From Pseudomonadota bacterium (GTDB taxonomy: Bacteria; Pseudomonadota; Alphaproteobacteria; Micavibrionales; Micavibrionaceae): a stretch of DNA of 23,876 nucleotides. Numbering within the stretch: position 1 is the first letter of the stretch; each line of letters begins with the position of its first letter. The notes under the pieces are model-generated. The model ran no database searches. It was not told where the DNA came from and saw nothing but the letters and a program-made list of their open reading frames with translations. Below are positions 1-7,417 of this stretch, in pieces. The position numbers and the translations under genes are program-made. Location of the stretch: contig JACQIJ010000006.1 in assembly GCA_016198545.1 (NCBI GenBank), positions 1-23,876 of the forward strand, read 5' to 3'.

Positions 1-63
1 GAATTGCCGCTTTTTATCGGCGTTCATCGATATTAGACTGCCTTGGGGAAGGAGGATTCCATT

Positions 64-1452
64 ATGCGGCTGATGATCGTCGGACAGCTGGAAGGCCATA
101 TCAGCGCAGCGGGGAAAATTGCCCTGCAGCGCGGCGCCAAGGTCATTCATTGCGAGGATACGGAACAGGCGCTGGGCGCGTTGCGCAACGGCAAGGGCGC
201 TGATGTCGCGATGGTCGATGTGAAGCAGAAAATAGGCGCTTTCGTCGCGGCGCTGGAGGTGGAGCGCATTCATATCCCTGTCGTCGCCTGCGGCATAGGT
301 ACGGATGCGCGCGCCGCGGTGAAGGCGATTCAGGATGGCGCGAAGGAATATGTTCCCTTGCCGCCGGACGCGGAATTGATCGCAGCCGTTCTCGCGGCCG
401 TCACGGAAGAAAACAATACGATGATCGCCCATGATCCGGCGATGCAGGCGGTCGTTAAAATGGCCGACAAGGTCGCGCCCAGCGAAGCGACGATTTTAAT
501 CACCGGCGAATCCGGTACTGGCAAGGAAGTGATGTCGCAATACATCCACCGCAAATCAAAGCGCAAGGATGGGCCGTTCATCGCCCTTAACTGCGCGGCG
601 ATCCCGGAAAATCTTCTGGAATCCGAATTGTTCGGTCATGAAAAGGGTGCGTTCACGGGCGCGGTCGGACGCCGCATCGGCAAGTTCGAGGAAGCCTCTG
701 GCGGAACGCTGCTGCTGGATGAAGTGTCGGAGATGCATATTTCGCTGCAGGCAAAATTGCTGCGCGCGATACAGGAACGCGAGATTACGCGCATCGGCAA
801 CAACGATCCGGTGAAGGTCGATGTGCGCCTTATCGCCACATCCAACCGCAATCTCGAGGAATTCGTCAAAAAGGGCGGCTTCCGCGAGGATCTTTATTTC
901 CGCCTGAACGTCGTCAATATCCGCCTGCCGGGGTTGCGCGAGCGCCCGGCAGACATCGTGCCGCTGGCGCAGTTTTTCGCCGACAAATACGCCGAGGCCA
1001 ACGGGACGGACAAGAAAAAGATCGCAAGGGAAACCGAAGGAAAACTTAAATCCTATGGATGGCGCGGCAATATCCGCGAGCTTGAAAACGCGATGCACCG
1101 CGCGGTTCTGATTTCCGTCGGCGACGATCTGGAAGCGGATGCGGTGCAGCTTGAGGACAGGTTCGGCGAAGATTCATCGCGTGTTTCCGCAAAGGTTCCA
1201 GCATCCTCTTCCGCAGGGAAGAGGGAAAATGAAGAGAAAATACAAAACCCCGGCGCAGTTGAAACGCTGATCGGCCGTACGATCGCCGATGTCGAGCGCG
1301 ACATGATCCTGAATACGCTCGATCATTGTTTGGGAAACCGCACGCACGCGGCGGGCATCCTCGGCATTTCCATCCGCACTCTGCGCAACAAATTGAACCA
1401 GTACAAGGATGAGGGCGCCAATATTCCTGCGGCTGCCGCGGGCGGAGAGTAG
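64..1452 (+). CDS. flbD: Sigma-54-dependent flagellar response regulator FlbD
   Basis: This is an NtrC-family activator that works with sigma-54 RNA polymerase. In Caulobacter, FlbD activates late (class III/IV) flagellar genes and represses the early fliF operon. The 462-aa protein has a receiver domain (about 1-115) with Asp52 in the expected acceptor position. The AAA+ domain (about 125-360) carries Walker A GESGTGKE near residue 149, the sigma-54-contact loop GAFTGA near 195 and Walker B GGTLLLDE. A Fis-type helix-turn-helix (ILGISIRTLRNKL) lies near 425-447. The segments PPDAELIAAVLAAVT and LDHCLGNRTHA look very like Caulobacter FlbD. I chose ATG 64 because an AAGGAGG ribosome binding site lies at 49-55; an in-frame TTG at 43 has no such site and sits inside the leader. 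No other flagellar gene is visible in the window; flagellar genes may lie upstream of position 1. Confidence 0.93.
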   Translation: MRLMIVGQLEGHISAAGKIALQRGAKVIHCEDTEQALGALRNGKGADVAMVDVKQKIGAFVAALEVERIHIPVVACGIGTDARAAVKAIQDGAKEYVPLPPDAELIAAVLAAVTEENNTMIAHDPAMQAVVKMADKVAPSEATILITGESGTGKEVMSQYIHRKSKRKDGPFIALNCAAIPENLLESELFGHEKGAFTGAVGRRIGKFEEASGGTLLLDEVSEMHISLQAKLLRAIQEREITRIGNNDPVKVDVRLIATSNRNLEEFVKKGGFREDLYFRLNVVNIRLPGLRERPADIVPLAQFFADKYAEANGTDKKKIARETEGKLKSYGWRGNIRELENAMHRAVLISVGDDLEADAVQLEDRFGEDSSRVSAKVPASSSAGKRENEEKIQNPGAVETLIGRTIADVERDMILNTLDHCLGNRTHAAGILGISIRTLRNKLNQYKDEGANIPAAAAGGE

Positions 1453-1462
1453 TTTTAAGGCC

Positions 1463-1492
1463 TTGAAATTTTTCACCGTTATGGCGTATTGA
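1463..1492 (+). promoter_or_regulatory. Candidate promoter of the sterol desaturase gene, leaderless geometry
   Basis: The -35 TTGAAA (1463-1468) matches 5 of 6 consensus bases. An 18-nt spacer leads to a weak -10 TATTGA (1487-1492). The start site predicted from the -10 is 1499, next to the ATG at 1500. Seen in sequence only; the -10 is poor. Confidence 0.3.
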
Positions 1493-1499
1493 AACAGGG

Positions 1500-2384
1500 A
1501 TGAATTTCGCGGGAATCAAAAGAATTCTGTCGTGGACGGCGTGGCCCGGTCTTTTCGCCGCGTGTCTCCTTGTTACCGGCTATGGATTTTCATTAGGAAA
1601 GCCGGTTCTGTTTTTCAATATGGCTTATGCGTTTTTGGCCGCAAGTTTGTTTGCGCTGGAACGCTGGGCGCCATTCGAGCCGGAGTGGAACCGCGACGAT
1701 GGCCAGACGTTTGCCAATATCGCCCATACGCTGACCAGCAAGGGCACGGTGCAAACGCTTGTGATTTTCAGCGCGGTCATCGGGGTTGCCGCCTATCTGA
1801 CTCCGGCATCCGAACCGGGATACGGCGTCTGGCCGCGCCATTGGCCGATGGCGGCGCAGGTCGCGCTGGGAGTCGTGGTGGCTGAGTTTGGCCTGTACTG
1901 GGGTCACCGGATAGCGCATGAATGGCCGCCGCTCTGGCGGTTCCACGCCATACATCACAGCGTGACGCGCCTCTGGATCATCAATACCGGCCGCTTTCAT
2001 TTCATCGATAGCCTGAAAAGCATTGTATTGGGCATGTCCATTCTGCTTGCGCTGGGCGCGCCGATGGAGGTGTTCGTCTGGCTCTCGGCCATAACGGCCT
2101 TTATCGGCATGATGACTCATTGCAACGTCGATATGCGCTTCGGTCTTCTGTCGTGGGTCTTTAATACGCCCGGTCTCCACCGCTGGCATCACAGCCGGGA
2201 TATCCGGGAGGGTAACAGGAACTACAGTGAAAATATTATGTTATGGGATCATCTTTTCGGCACGTTTTTCAACCCTGCCGGCCGTCGGCCGCCCGTTGAT
2301 ATAGGCATCGCCGAATACATGCCCCCCGGCTTCCTGGCCCAGCTGGCATGGCCTTTTCGCTGGCGGAAGGCCCCGGTTTCCTGA
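1500..2384 (+). CDS. Sterol desaturase / fatty acid hydroxylase family membrane protein
   Basis: This 294-aa integral membrane protein belongs to the fatty acid hydroxylase superfamily of di-iron oxygenases, which hydroxylate or desaturate lipids. The family's histidine boxes are visible: HRIAHE (HX3H), HAIHH (HX2HH) and HRWHH (HX2HH), plus HCNVDMRFG between the last two. Several hydrophobic stretches near 12-30, 36-52, 85-100, 115-135 and 175-210 fit membrane helices. The substrate cannot be read from sequence; bacterial members act on hopanoids, carotenoids, ornithine lipids or alkylglycerols. It starts 47 nt after flbD. There is no convincing ribosome binding site, and a TTGAAA-N18-TATTGA promoter would place the transcript start at the ATG. 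It is probably transcribed separately from the flagellar regulator. Confidence 0.85.
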   Translation: MNFAGIKRILSWTAWPGLFAACLLVTGYGFSLGKPVLFFNMAYAFLAASLFALERWAPFEPEWNRDDGQTFANIAHTLTSKGTVQTLVIFSAVIGVAAYLTPASEPGYGVWPRHWPMAAQVALGVVVAEFGLYWGHRIAHEWPPLWRFHAIHHSVTRLWIINTGRFHFIDSLKSIVLGMSILLALGAPMEVFVWLSAITAFIGMMTHCNVDMRFGLLSWVFNTPGLHRWHHSRDIREGNRNYSENIMLWDHLFGTFFNPAGRRPPVDIGIAEYMPPGFLAQLAWPFRWRKAPVS

Positions 2385-2398
2385 TAAAACCATAACAT

Positions 2399-2439
2399 TA
2401 CGGCAAATATATTCAATTTTATCTATTTTTTATGCCGTA
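2399..2439. repeat. AT-rich inverted repeat in the 2385-2484 intergenic region
   Basis: TACGGCA (2399-2405) and TGCCGTA (2433-2439) are perfect 7-nt inverted arms around a 27-nt AT-rich loop. The repeat lies 15 nt after the stop of the desaturase gene and upstream of the small ORFs. It could be an operator or a weak transcript end. The loop is long for an intrinsic terminator, and the T-rich stretch lies inside the loop rather than after the stem. Confidence 0.3.
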
Positions 2440-2459
2440 TTAACTCATTTATGCCACAA

Positions 2460-2478
2460 TTTAATCTACATGCAGGGG
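2460..2478 (+). promoter_or_regulatory. -10 element and ribosome binding site for the first small ORF
   Basis: TTTAAT (2460-2465) matches TATAAT at 5 of 6 positions and predicts transcription from about 2472. AGGGG (2474-2478) then lies 6 nt before the GTG at 2485. Together these favour the GTG start over the ATG at 2470, which would lie upstream of the predicted transcript. No good -35 is visible. Confidence 0.35.
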
Positions 2479-2484
2479 TGCAAA

Positions 2485-2772
2485 GTGTTTAGCAGGTGCG
2501 ATTTTTTGCTTGGCAAGGACGATGACGCGGTCATTATCGTGGTTCCGGCCCATTTGCCGGATGCCGAGACTTATACGGTATCAATCAGCGATCGGGATAT
2601 AAAATTCCGCGCCGGGTATGATTTTATCGCCGAGCTGCCTTATAAAGGCGGCGAAGTATATAAAAGGATAGCCAATAATGTTCAGATCGGGCTTGTCGAA
2701 TATCCGCCGGGCGGGGATTTCCCAGCCTGCATCACCAAAGTGGCTTATGTAGAAGTCAGGAAGGCAGGGTAA
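2485..2772 (+). CDS. Uncharacterised small protein (95 aa)
   Basis: I do not recognise a family. The predicted protein is soluble, with alternating hydrophobic stretches (AVIIVVPAHLP, TYTVSISDRDIKF, VQIGLVEYP, KVAYVEVRK) that suggest a small beta-rich fold. There is no signal peptide or membrane segment. I prefer GTG 2485 because AGGGG lies 6 nt upstream; ATG 2470 would add five residues but has no ribosome binding site. The next small ORF starts 4 nt after its stop, so the two are probably co-transcribed. They sit between a membrane hydroxylase and a GDP-fucose operon and have no obvious link to either. Confidence 0.55.
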   Translation: MFSRCDFLLGKDDDAVIIVVPAHLPDAETYTVSISDRDIKFRAGYDFIAELPYKGGEVYKRIANNVQIGLVEYPPGGDFPACITKVAYVEVRKAG

Positions 2773-2776
2773 ACCA

Positions 2777-3013
2777 ATGGTTATGCCGGGAGACGAACTT
2801 GGCGATAATTACTCCTACGTTCCCAGCGACGGCCGGCTCAATGTCGGGCTCGGCATGGCTTGCCGGTCTGTGGGCGTCTCCCTGGCGGCCGAAAAACCCC
2901 TCGATTTATGTGGTAATTTTGGGGTTGCCGTAGCGAACATTAACGCCGCATTGCCGGCATCAGGTTCTCGGCAGGCGCCAGTTCCGGGATACGGCTTTTC
3001 TTTTGGCAAATAG
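2777..3013 (+). CDS. Uncharacterised small protein (78 aa)
   Basis: I do not recognise a family. The ATG lies 4 nt after the preceding small ORF and has a good purine-rich site (GGAAGG to AGGG, 2760-2769) overlapping that ORF's stop. This argues for genuine coupled translation. The protein is rich in Gly, Ala, Pro and Asn, has two Cys, and ends PVPGYGFSFGK. It has no clear membrane helix. Caution: AACCCC (2895-2900) and GGGGTT (2921-2926) form an internal stem, and the composition is less protein-like than its partner, so the ORF could be a chance reading. Confidence 0.4.
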   Translation: MVMPGDELGDNYSYVPSDGRLNVGLGMACRSVGVSLAAEKPLDLCGNFGVAVANINAALPASGSRQAPVPGYGFSFGK

Positions 3014-3047
3014 AATTTTCTTCACTTTTGGGTGGTTTTCGGTCATA

Positions 3048-3077
3048 CATGCGCATTCTTCAAACCAGATGCGTATG
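3048..3077. repeat. Imperfect inverted repeat just upstream of gmd
   Basis: CATGCGCAT (3048-3056) and ATGCGTATG (3069-3077) are inverted copies with one mismatch in nine, separated by 12 nt. The repeat ends 8 nt before the gmd ATG, so it could be an operator or a hairpin in the leader near the initiation region. The rest of 3014-3085 shows no clear promoter. Confidence 0.3.
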
Positions 3078-3085
3078 GGTTTTCT

Positions 3086-4141
3086 ATGCGTAAAAAGGCG
3101 CTGATAACGGGTATTACGGGGCAGGATGGTTCTCTTCTTGCCGGGTTTCTTCTTGAAAAGGGCTATGAGGTCCACGGCCTGAGGCTTTATGCCGCGACGG
3201 ATGACAGCGAACGCATACAGGCTGTCGCGGACAACCGCCTGTTCCGTCTTCATTACGGCGATATGACTGACGGCGGCGGGCTGTGGCGCATTCTTTCTGA
3301 AATAAAGCCCGATGAGATTTATAATCTCGCTGCGCAAAGCCATGTCAGGGTCAGTTTCGATGCGCCGAAGGCGACGGCGGATATCAATGCGCTGGGAACG
3401 CTGCGCCTGCTCGAGGCAATCCGGGGACTTAATTTAAATACCAGATTTTATCAGGCCTCCAGTTCGGAAATGTTCGGCAATGCCCCTGCGCCGCAAAATG
3501 AAAACACGCCTTTTTCGCCCTGCAGCCCCTACGGCGCCGCGAAGCTGTACGCTTACTGGATCGTGCGCAATTATCGCGATGCATATGGCATTCATGCCAG
3601 CAACGGCATTTTATTCAACCATGAAAGTCCGCTGCGCGGCGAGGAGTTCGTCACGCGCAAAATCGTCCGCGCCGTCGCCGCCATAGAAGCGGGAAGGCAG
3701 GAATGCCTGGCGCTCGGCAACCTGAATGCCCGCCGCGACTGGGGGCATGCGCAGGATTACATCGAAGGGATGTGGCTGATGCTGCAGCAGGACAAGCCCG
3801 ACGATTATGTTCTGGCCACCGGCAAGGCGCGCAGCGTCAGGGAATTCGTGGTGGCTGCGTTTGCGCAGACCGGGATTAACCTCGTCTGGTCCGGCAAGGA
3901 AAAGGATGAAAAGGGAATTGATGCCCGCACGGGCCGCGTACTGGTAAAAATTGATCCGGACCTGCACAGGCCGACGGAGTTGCATGAACTGGTCGGGAAT
4001 GCGGTCAAGGCGTATGAAAAACTGGGATGGAAGCCGCAACTGGGTTTCCGCGACATCGTGCGTGAAATGATTGATGCGGAGCGCGCGGCGTTCCGTTCGG
4101 CGGACGGTCGGGATGACAGAGCATTTCTCGCTGCGGAATAA
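3086..4141 (+). CDS. gmd: GDP-mannose 4,6-dehydratase
   Basis: Gmd converts GDP-D-mannose to GDP-4-keto-6-deoxy-D-mannose, the first committed step to GDP-L-fucose and related sugars, in the cytoplasm. The 351-aa length is normal. It is an extended short-chain dehydrogenase/reductase with an N-terminal Rossmann motif GITGQDGS. The catalytic region has SSSEMFG (the S/T-E pair) and YGAAK (Tyr and Lys), and family segments NLAAQSHV, GEEFVTRKIVRA and LGNLNARRDWGHAQDYIEGMW (split here only by reading). I start at ATG 3086 (MRKKALITG); longer in-frame starts add residues unlike the family. The ribosome binding site is weak. It overlaps fcl by 29 nt, which indicates an operon and coupled translation. 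Confidence 0.95.
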   Translation: MRKKALITGITGQDGSLLAGFLLEKGYEVHGLRLYAATDDSERIQAVADNRLFRLHYGDMTDGGGLWRILSEIKPDEIYNLAAQSHVRVSFDAPKATADINALGTLRLLEAIRGLNLNTRFYQASSSEMFGNAPAPQNENTPFSPCSPYGAAKLYAYWIVRNYRDAYGIHASNGILFNHESPLRGEEFVTRKIVRAVAAIEAGRQECLALGNLNARRDWGHAQDYIEGMWLMLQQDKPDDYVLATGKARSVREFVVAAFAQTGINLVWSGKEKDEKGIDARTGRVLVKIDPDLHRPTELHELVGNAVKAYEKLGWKPQLGFRDIVREMIDAERAAFRSADGRDDRAFLAAE

Positions 4142-5069
4142 AAAAATCTGGGTTGCGGGCCACAACGGCATGGTGGGGGCGGCCGACGCGCGACGGCTGC
4201 AATCCGAAGAATGCGAAGTTCTTGCCACGCCGCGCGCAGATTTGGATCTGCGCAGTCAGGCTGATGTCGAGTCATGGTTTGAAGCAAACAGTCCGGATGC
4301 CGTCATTCTTGCCGCAGCGCGGGTCGGCGGTATCAAGGCAAACCGTGACGAGCCGGCGTCCTTCCTGTACGACAATCTCATGATCGAAGCCAATGTCATC
4401 CATGCGGCATACGGGCATGGCGTGAAAAAGCTTCTTTTTCTGGGGTCCTCGTGCATTTACCCGAAGCTTGCATCTCAGCCCATCAGGGAGGAGGCGCTGC
4501 TGACGGGCGCTCTGGAGACTACCAATGAATCCTATGCCGTCGCGAAAATCGCGGGCATAAAAATGTGCGGCAGTTATAGAAAGCAATACGGCTGCGATTT
4601 CATTTCAGCCATGCCGTGCAATCTATACGGGCCGGGCGATACATATGACCAGAGCCGCTCTCACGTCATTCCGGCGCTCATCATGAAAATGCATGCAGCA
4701 AAAATGAAAAATCTTCCTTCCATCGTCCTGTGGGGGACGGGCGTTCCGCTGCGGGAATTTTTGTATGTCGATGATCTTGCGGACGCGCTTGTGTTTTTGC
4801 TGAAAAATTACGGCGGCGAAGGGCACGTCAATGTCGGCAGCGGTCATGAAATATCAATAATGGCCTTGGCCGGAGAAATAGCCGGCGTTGTCGGTTATGG
4901 CGGGAAAATAATGTTTGATGCGGCCATGCCGGATGGGGCCCCGCGCAAGCTGATGGATAGCGTGCGCCTGGCGGGCATGGGTTGGAAACCCCATACCGGC
5001 TTGCGCGAAGGTTTGCGCGCGGCCTATGCTGACTATCTTAAGAAAGCAGATCGGCATGCCGCTGCCTGA
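4113..5069 (+). CDS. fcl: GDP-L-fucose synthase (GDP-4-keto-6-deoxymannose epimerase/reductase)
   Basis: Fcl (also called WcaG) epimerises C3 and C5 of the Gmd product and reduces C4 with NADPH to give GDP-L-fucose. The 318-aa protein has the nucleotide-binding motif GHNGMVG, the family segment ARVGGIKANRDEPASFLYDN, the active-site GSSCIYPK with the conserved Ser and Cys, and YAVAK with the catalytic Tyr and Lys. NLYGPGD and REFLYVDDLADA are also typical. ATG 4113 overlaps the end of gmd. The nucleotide-binding loop is followed by AADARR where relatives usually have a Ser-Ala-Ile/Leu-Arg-like sequence, which is a modest divergence. Together with gmd and manC it forms a complete route from mannose-1-phosphate to the fucosyl donor. 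Confidence 0.95.
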   Translation: MTEHFSLRNKKIWVAGHNGMVGAADARRLQSEECEVLATPRADLDLRSQADVESWFEANSPDAVILAAARVGGIKANRDEPASFLYDNLMIEANVIHAAYGHGVKKLLFLGSSCIYPKLASQPIREEALLTGALETTNESYAVAKIAGIKMCGSYRKQYGCDFISAMPCNLYGPGDTYDQSRSHVIPALIMKMHAAKMKNLPSIVLWGTGVPLREFLYVDDLADALVFLLKNYGGEGHVNVGSGHEISIMALAGEIAGVVGYGGKIMFDAAMPDGAPRKLMDSVRLAGMGWKPHTGLREGLRAAYADYLKKADRHAAA

Positions 5070-5076
5070 AGAAGAT

Positions 5077-5928
5077 ATGAAGGATGTTTGCCCCGTCATC
5101 CTGGCCGGGGGCCAGGGGAGGCGTTTGCGCCCTTTGACCGGCTGCCGCCCCAAACCGTTTTTACGCTTGCGTTCGCGTTATACCTTGTTGCAGGAAACGG
5201 CAATGCGCGTACGGGGGATGAAGGATCCTTCCGTCGTATCCCTTGCCGGGTTCCGGGAACGCATCGTTGCGGATATGGCTGCCGCCGGCATCCGGACCGA
5301 CCAGATTTTTCTGGAGCCGGCCGGAAAAAATACGGCCCCTGCGGCTGCCGCGGCTTCGCACTATTTTGCTGCGCGCGATCCGGATTCGCTGTTGCTCGTC
5401 ATGCCGTCCGACCATGCCATCGAGAATTCGGATGCGTTTTTACGCGCTGTGGGCAAAGGCCTTCCACTGGCAAAGCGCGGAAAGCTTGTCCTGTTCGGCA
5501 TAAGGCCGGATCGTGCCGACACCGCCTACGGTTATATCCGGCGCGGAAACAATCTTCATGAAGAGGCCTATGAGTGCGCAGCCTTCATTGAAAAGCCCGG
5601 CAGAGCGATAGCGCGGCGGTTGTTGCGCGAAGGAGATTGTTACTGGAACAGCGGGATATTTCTGTTTCGCGCGGGCGACTTCCTCAAGGCATTGCGTAAA
5701 AATAACTCTTTGCTATATGATAAAAGCCTTGCTTCCGTCATGCGCGCCAGAAGAATACAGAATGCCGTTTTTCTGGATTCCGAATCGTTTTCCTCCTGTC
5801 CTTGCGAATCGGTCGACCGGGCCGTCATGGAAAAGGCGGATAATCTGTGCGTGATTTCCGTTGACATGGGATGGCGTGATTTGGGGAGCTGGCGTGAAAT
5901 TGTGCGGCATGTCTTGCGCATGGCCTGA
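5077..5928 (+). CDS. manC: Mannose-1-phosphate guanylyltransferase (single-domain)
   Basis: This nucleotidyltransferase joins GTP and mannose-1-phosphate to make GDP-mannose, the substrate of Gmd. The 283-aa protein has the signature AGGQGRRLRPLT and KPFL at the N-terminus. It then has EPAGKNTAPA, MPSDHAI, FIEKP, YWNSGIF and MGWRDLGSW, all typical of GMPP/ManC. It stops after the catalytic domain and lacks the C-terminal cupin mannose-6-phosphate isomerase domain of the longer bifunctional enzymes, so isomerisation must come from another gene. The start is uncertain: ATG 5077 lies 7 nt after the fcl stop, while ATG 5056 overlaps fcl by 14 nt; neither has a good ribosome binding site, so coupling to fcl is likely. 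Confidence 0.92.
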   Translation: MKDVCPVILAGGQGRRLRPLTGCRPKPFLRLRSRYTLLQETAMRVRGMKDPSVVSLAGFRERIVADMAAAGIRTDQIFLEPAGKNTAPAAAAASHYFAARDPDSLLLVMPSDHAIENSDAFLRAVGKGLPLAKRGKLVLFGIRPDRADTAYGYIRRGNNLHEEAYECAAFIEKPGRAIARRLLREGDCYWNSGIFLFRAGDFLKALRKNNSLLYDKSLASVMRARRIQNAVFLDSESFSSCPCESVDRAVMEKADNLCVISVDMGWRDLGSWREIVRHVLRMA

Positions 5929-5969
5929 TTTCCTGTCTAGACTCGTTTCTCAGACAAATACATAAAGAG
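5914..5969 (+). promoter_or_regulatory. Candidate promoter and ribosome binding site of ctlX
   Basis: TTGCGC (5914-5919) and TAGACT (5938-5943) are spaced by 18 nt. The -10 resembles the alphaproteobacterial housekeeping form CTANAWC. AAAGAG (5964-5969) lies 5 nt before ATG 5975. The -35 overlaps the end of manC, and the predicted leader is about 25 nt. Confidence 0.35.
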
Positions 5970-5974
5970 TAAAC

Positions 5975-6868
5975 ATGCCGATGCAATCGACGAACCATAT
6001 TCTGCTTATAGAGCCGGTCGATTTTTATGCGAACCCGGAAACCATGGAGACGAATGTCTACCAGGTGGATGAAAAAGAGCCGCATGAAGAAACCCTGAAG
6101 AAGGCGCGCGAGGAATTCGAGGGGTATAAATCGGCGCTTGAGAAAGGGGGGGTTCGCGTAACGGCCATGAGGGGAATTAAGGGATGCCCCGATATGCTGT
6201 TTCCCAACTGGATTTCCACGCACGAAGGCGGAGGCATGATTCTCTATCCCATGCTGAGCCCCAACCGGCGCAGGGAACGGGTTCCTGAAATTATCGACGC
6301 GATGAAAAAGAAATATAAAATTCTTCATGATTTGCGCGACTGGGAAAATAAAGGCCTTGTCGTAGAGGCGACGGGGAGTCTTTGCCTGGATCGCGTCGAC
6401 AAAGTCGTTTATGCCGCCCTTTCGAAACGCACAGAAAGGGAAGCTGTTCTGAAATGGGCGGATCTGATGGGATATGAGCCGGTTCTCTTTGAAACGCGCA
6501 GCCATACCGGAAAGCCTGTATATCACACCGATCTGGCCATGTTTATCGGCACTGAGATGGCAGCTGTCTGCGCGGAGTGCATCGTGGAACAGGACCGCGC
6601 GCGCGTTTTAGGAAAGTTGCGGGAAACGCACGATGTTCTTGAGCTGACGATGGATCAGGAAAAATCGTTCTGCGGCAATTCCCTTGAGGTCGTTTTGCCG
6701 GACGGCAAAAAGGCGCTGGCTATGTCATCGCGCGCCTATGGCGCTCTGACCGACGAAAACAAAAAATTTATTGCCAAATATTTCGATCGCATCATTCATG
6801 CGCCGATACCGACCATAGAAACCTACGGCGGCGGCTCCGGGCGGTGTCTGATGATGGAAATGTTCTAA
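5975..6868 (+). CDS. ctlX: CtlX-like citrulline/arginine hydrolase (guanidino-group modifying enzyme family)
   Basis: This 297-aa protein belongs to the amidinotransferase/arginine deiminase superfamily, in the branch annotated as citrulline utilisation hydrolase CtlX or arginine-deiminase-related protein. Family segments in order are NPETMETNVYQ, FPNWISTH, LYPMLSPNRRRER, EATGSLCLDR, YHTDLAMFIGT, LAMSSRAYGALT and ETYGGGSGRCLMMEMF. The likely catalytic residues are Glu131, His184 and the near-terminal Cys291. The product would probably be ornithine if citrulline is the substrate, feeding glutamate like PutA nearby, but the substrate is inferred from family only. It differs from the usual members in having FPNW rather than FPNNW and YHTD rather than YHTN. 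It is convergent with the next gene (18-nt gap). Confidence 0.82.
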   Translation: MPMQSTNHILLIEPVDFYANPETMETNVYQVDEKEPHEETLKKAREEFEGYKSALEKGGVRVTAMRGIKGCPDMLFPNWISTHEGGGMILYPMLSPNRRRERVPEIIDAMKKKYKILHDLRDWENKGLVVEATGSLCLDRVDKVVYAALSKRTEREAVLKWADLMGYEPVLFETRSHTGKPVYHTDLAMFIGTEMAAVCAECIVEQDRARVLGKLRETHDVLELTMDQEKSFCGNSLEVVLPDGKKALAMSSRAYGALTDENKKFIAKYFDRIIHAPIPTIETYGGGSGRCLMMEMF

Positions 6869-6886
6869 TAAAGGATATCTGCTTCC

Positions 6887-7393
6887 CTAAAAGCTTCCGC
6901 CCTTCGGTTTGTTCAGAAGCTGCGCCGCCTGTATTTTGGGCGATTTTCCGCCGCCGCCGCCGCGCTGATCGCCGCCGCGGTTGCGTCCGCGGAACGCCTC
7001 CTCCAGCAGAGCGTCGACATCCGGGATCTCGTTCATTTGCAGACTTTGCGCCAGCAGGGAAAAGAACAGGCAGCATTTTTCCTGCCAGTTGTATTTATCT
7101 TCGCCGTAAGGCTGCCCGCGCACGCGGAACAGCACGGAATCCCACCTTCCTTCGCCGGACGGTTTGGCGCGGATAAAACATATTTGTTCCATCGGCGGCT
7201 TTCCTTCCGGCGGTGCGTCATAAACCATTTGCGCCTCTGCCTCGATTTCGTCGCCGTCCATGCCCATGCGTACTTCGGCGCTGCAGGTTATCCCTTTTGC
7301 CGCGTCGTAGTACGACCACGGATGGGTTTCATAAGGGTTCAGAATGCGCCCGACTCCCAGCTTGTCCATCAATTCATCAAGGCGCAACTGCAT
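6887..7393 (-). CDS. Uncharacterised protein with Gly/Arg-rich tail, downstream of xseA
   Basis: I do not recognise a family. The 168-aa protein begins with an amphipathic helix (LRLDELMDKLGVGRIL) followed by a compact, probably alpha/beta region with many aromatic residues (HPWSYYDAAKG, MVYDAPPEG, WDSVLFRVRGQPYGEDKYNWQEKCCLFFSLLAQSLQ in consecutive short pieces). The last 35 residues are low-complexity Gly/Arg/Lys (GRNRGGDQRGGGGGKSP), which suggests a disordered, possibly nucleic-acid-binding tail. It starts 24 nt after xseA on the same strand, so it is probably in one transcript with it. The coding frame is supported by typical third-position GC and by the intact 168 codons. Confidence 0.65.
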   Translation of the reverse strand: MQLRLDELMDKLGVGRILNPYETHPWSYYDAAKGITCSAEVRMGMDGDEIEAEAQMVYDAPPEGKPPMEQICFIRAKPSGEGRWDSVLFRVRGQPYGEDKYNWQEKCCLFFSLLAQSLQMNEIPDVDALLEEAFRGRNRGGDQRGGGGGKSPKIQAAQLLNKPKGGSF

Positions 7394-7417
7394 GATCCGT
7401 ATTCCTCTCGAAGGGCA

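Noticed and set aside
43..63. Upstream in-frame TTG start for flbD
   Set aside because: It would place the AAGGAGG ribosome binding site (49-55) inside the coding region; ATG 64 has correct spacing and matches the family N-terminus.
1456..1463. AAGGCCTT palindrome after flbD as a terminator
   Set aside because: Too short, with no loop and only a weak T run; not enough for an intrinsic terminator.
2440..2464. Second possible CtrA site: TTAA at 2440 and 2461
   Set aside because: The gap between blocks is 17 nt, not 7, so it does not fit the CtrA box. TTAA-N11-TTAA before yceI (16139-16157) fails for the same reason.
2895..2926. AACCCC/GGGGTT stem as an intrinsic terminator
   Set aside because: It lies inside the second small ORF and has no T-tract after the stem.
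3423..3440. TTAATTTAA cluster in gmd as a regulatory site
   Set aside because: It is inside conserved coding sequence and spacing does not match a known box.
3611..4287. Overlapping minus-strand frames opposite gmd/fcl
   Set aside because: They are shadow frames in GC-rich coding DNA; both gmd and fcl are complete on the plus strand.
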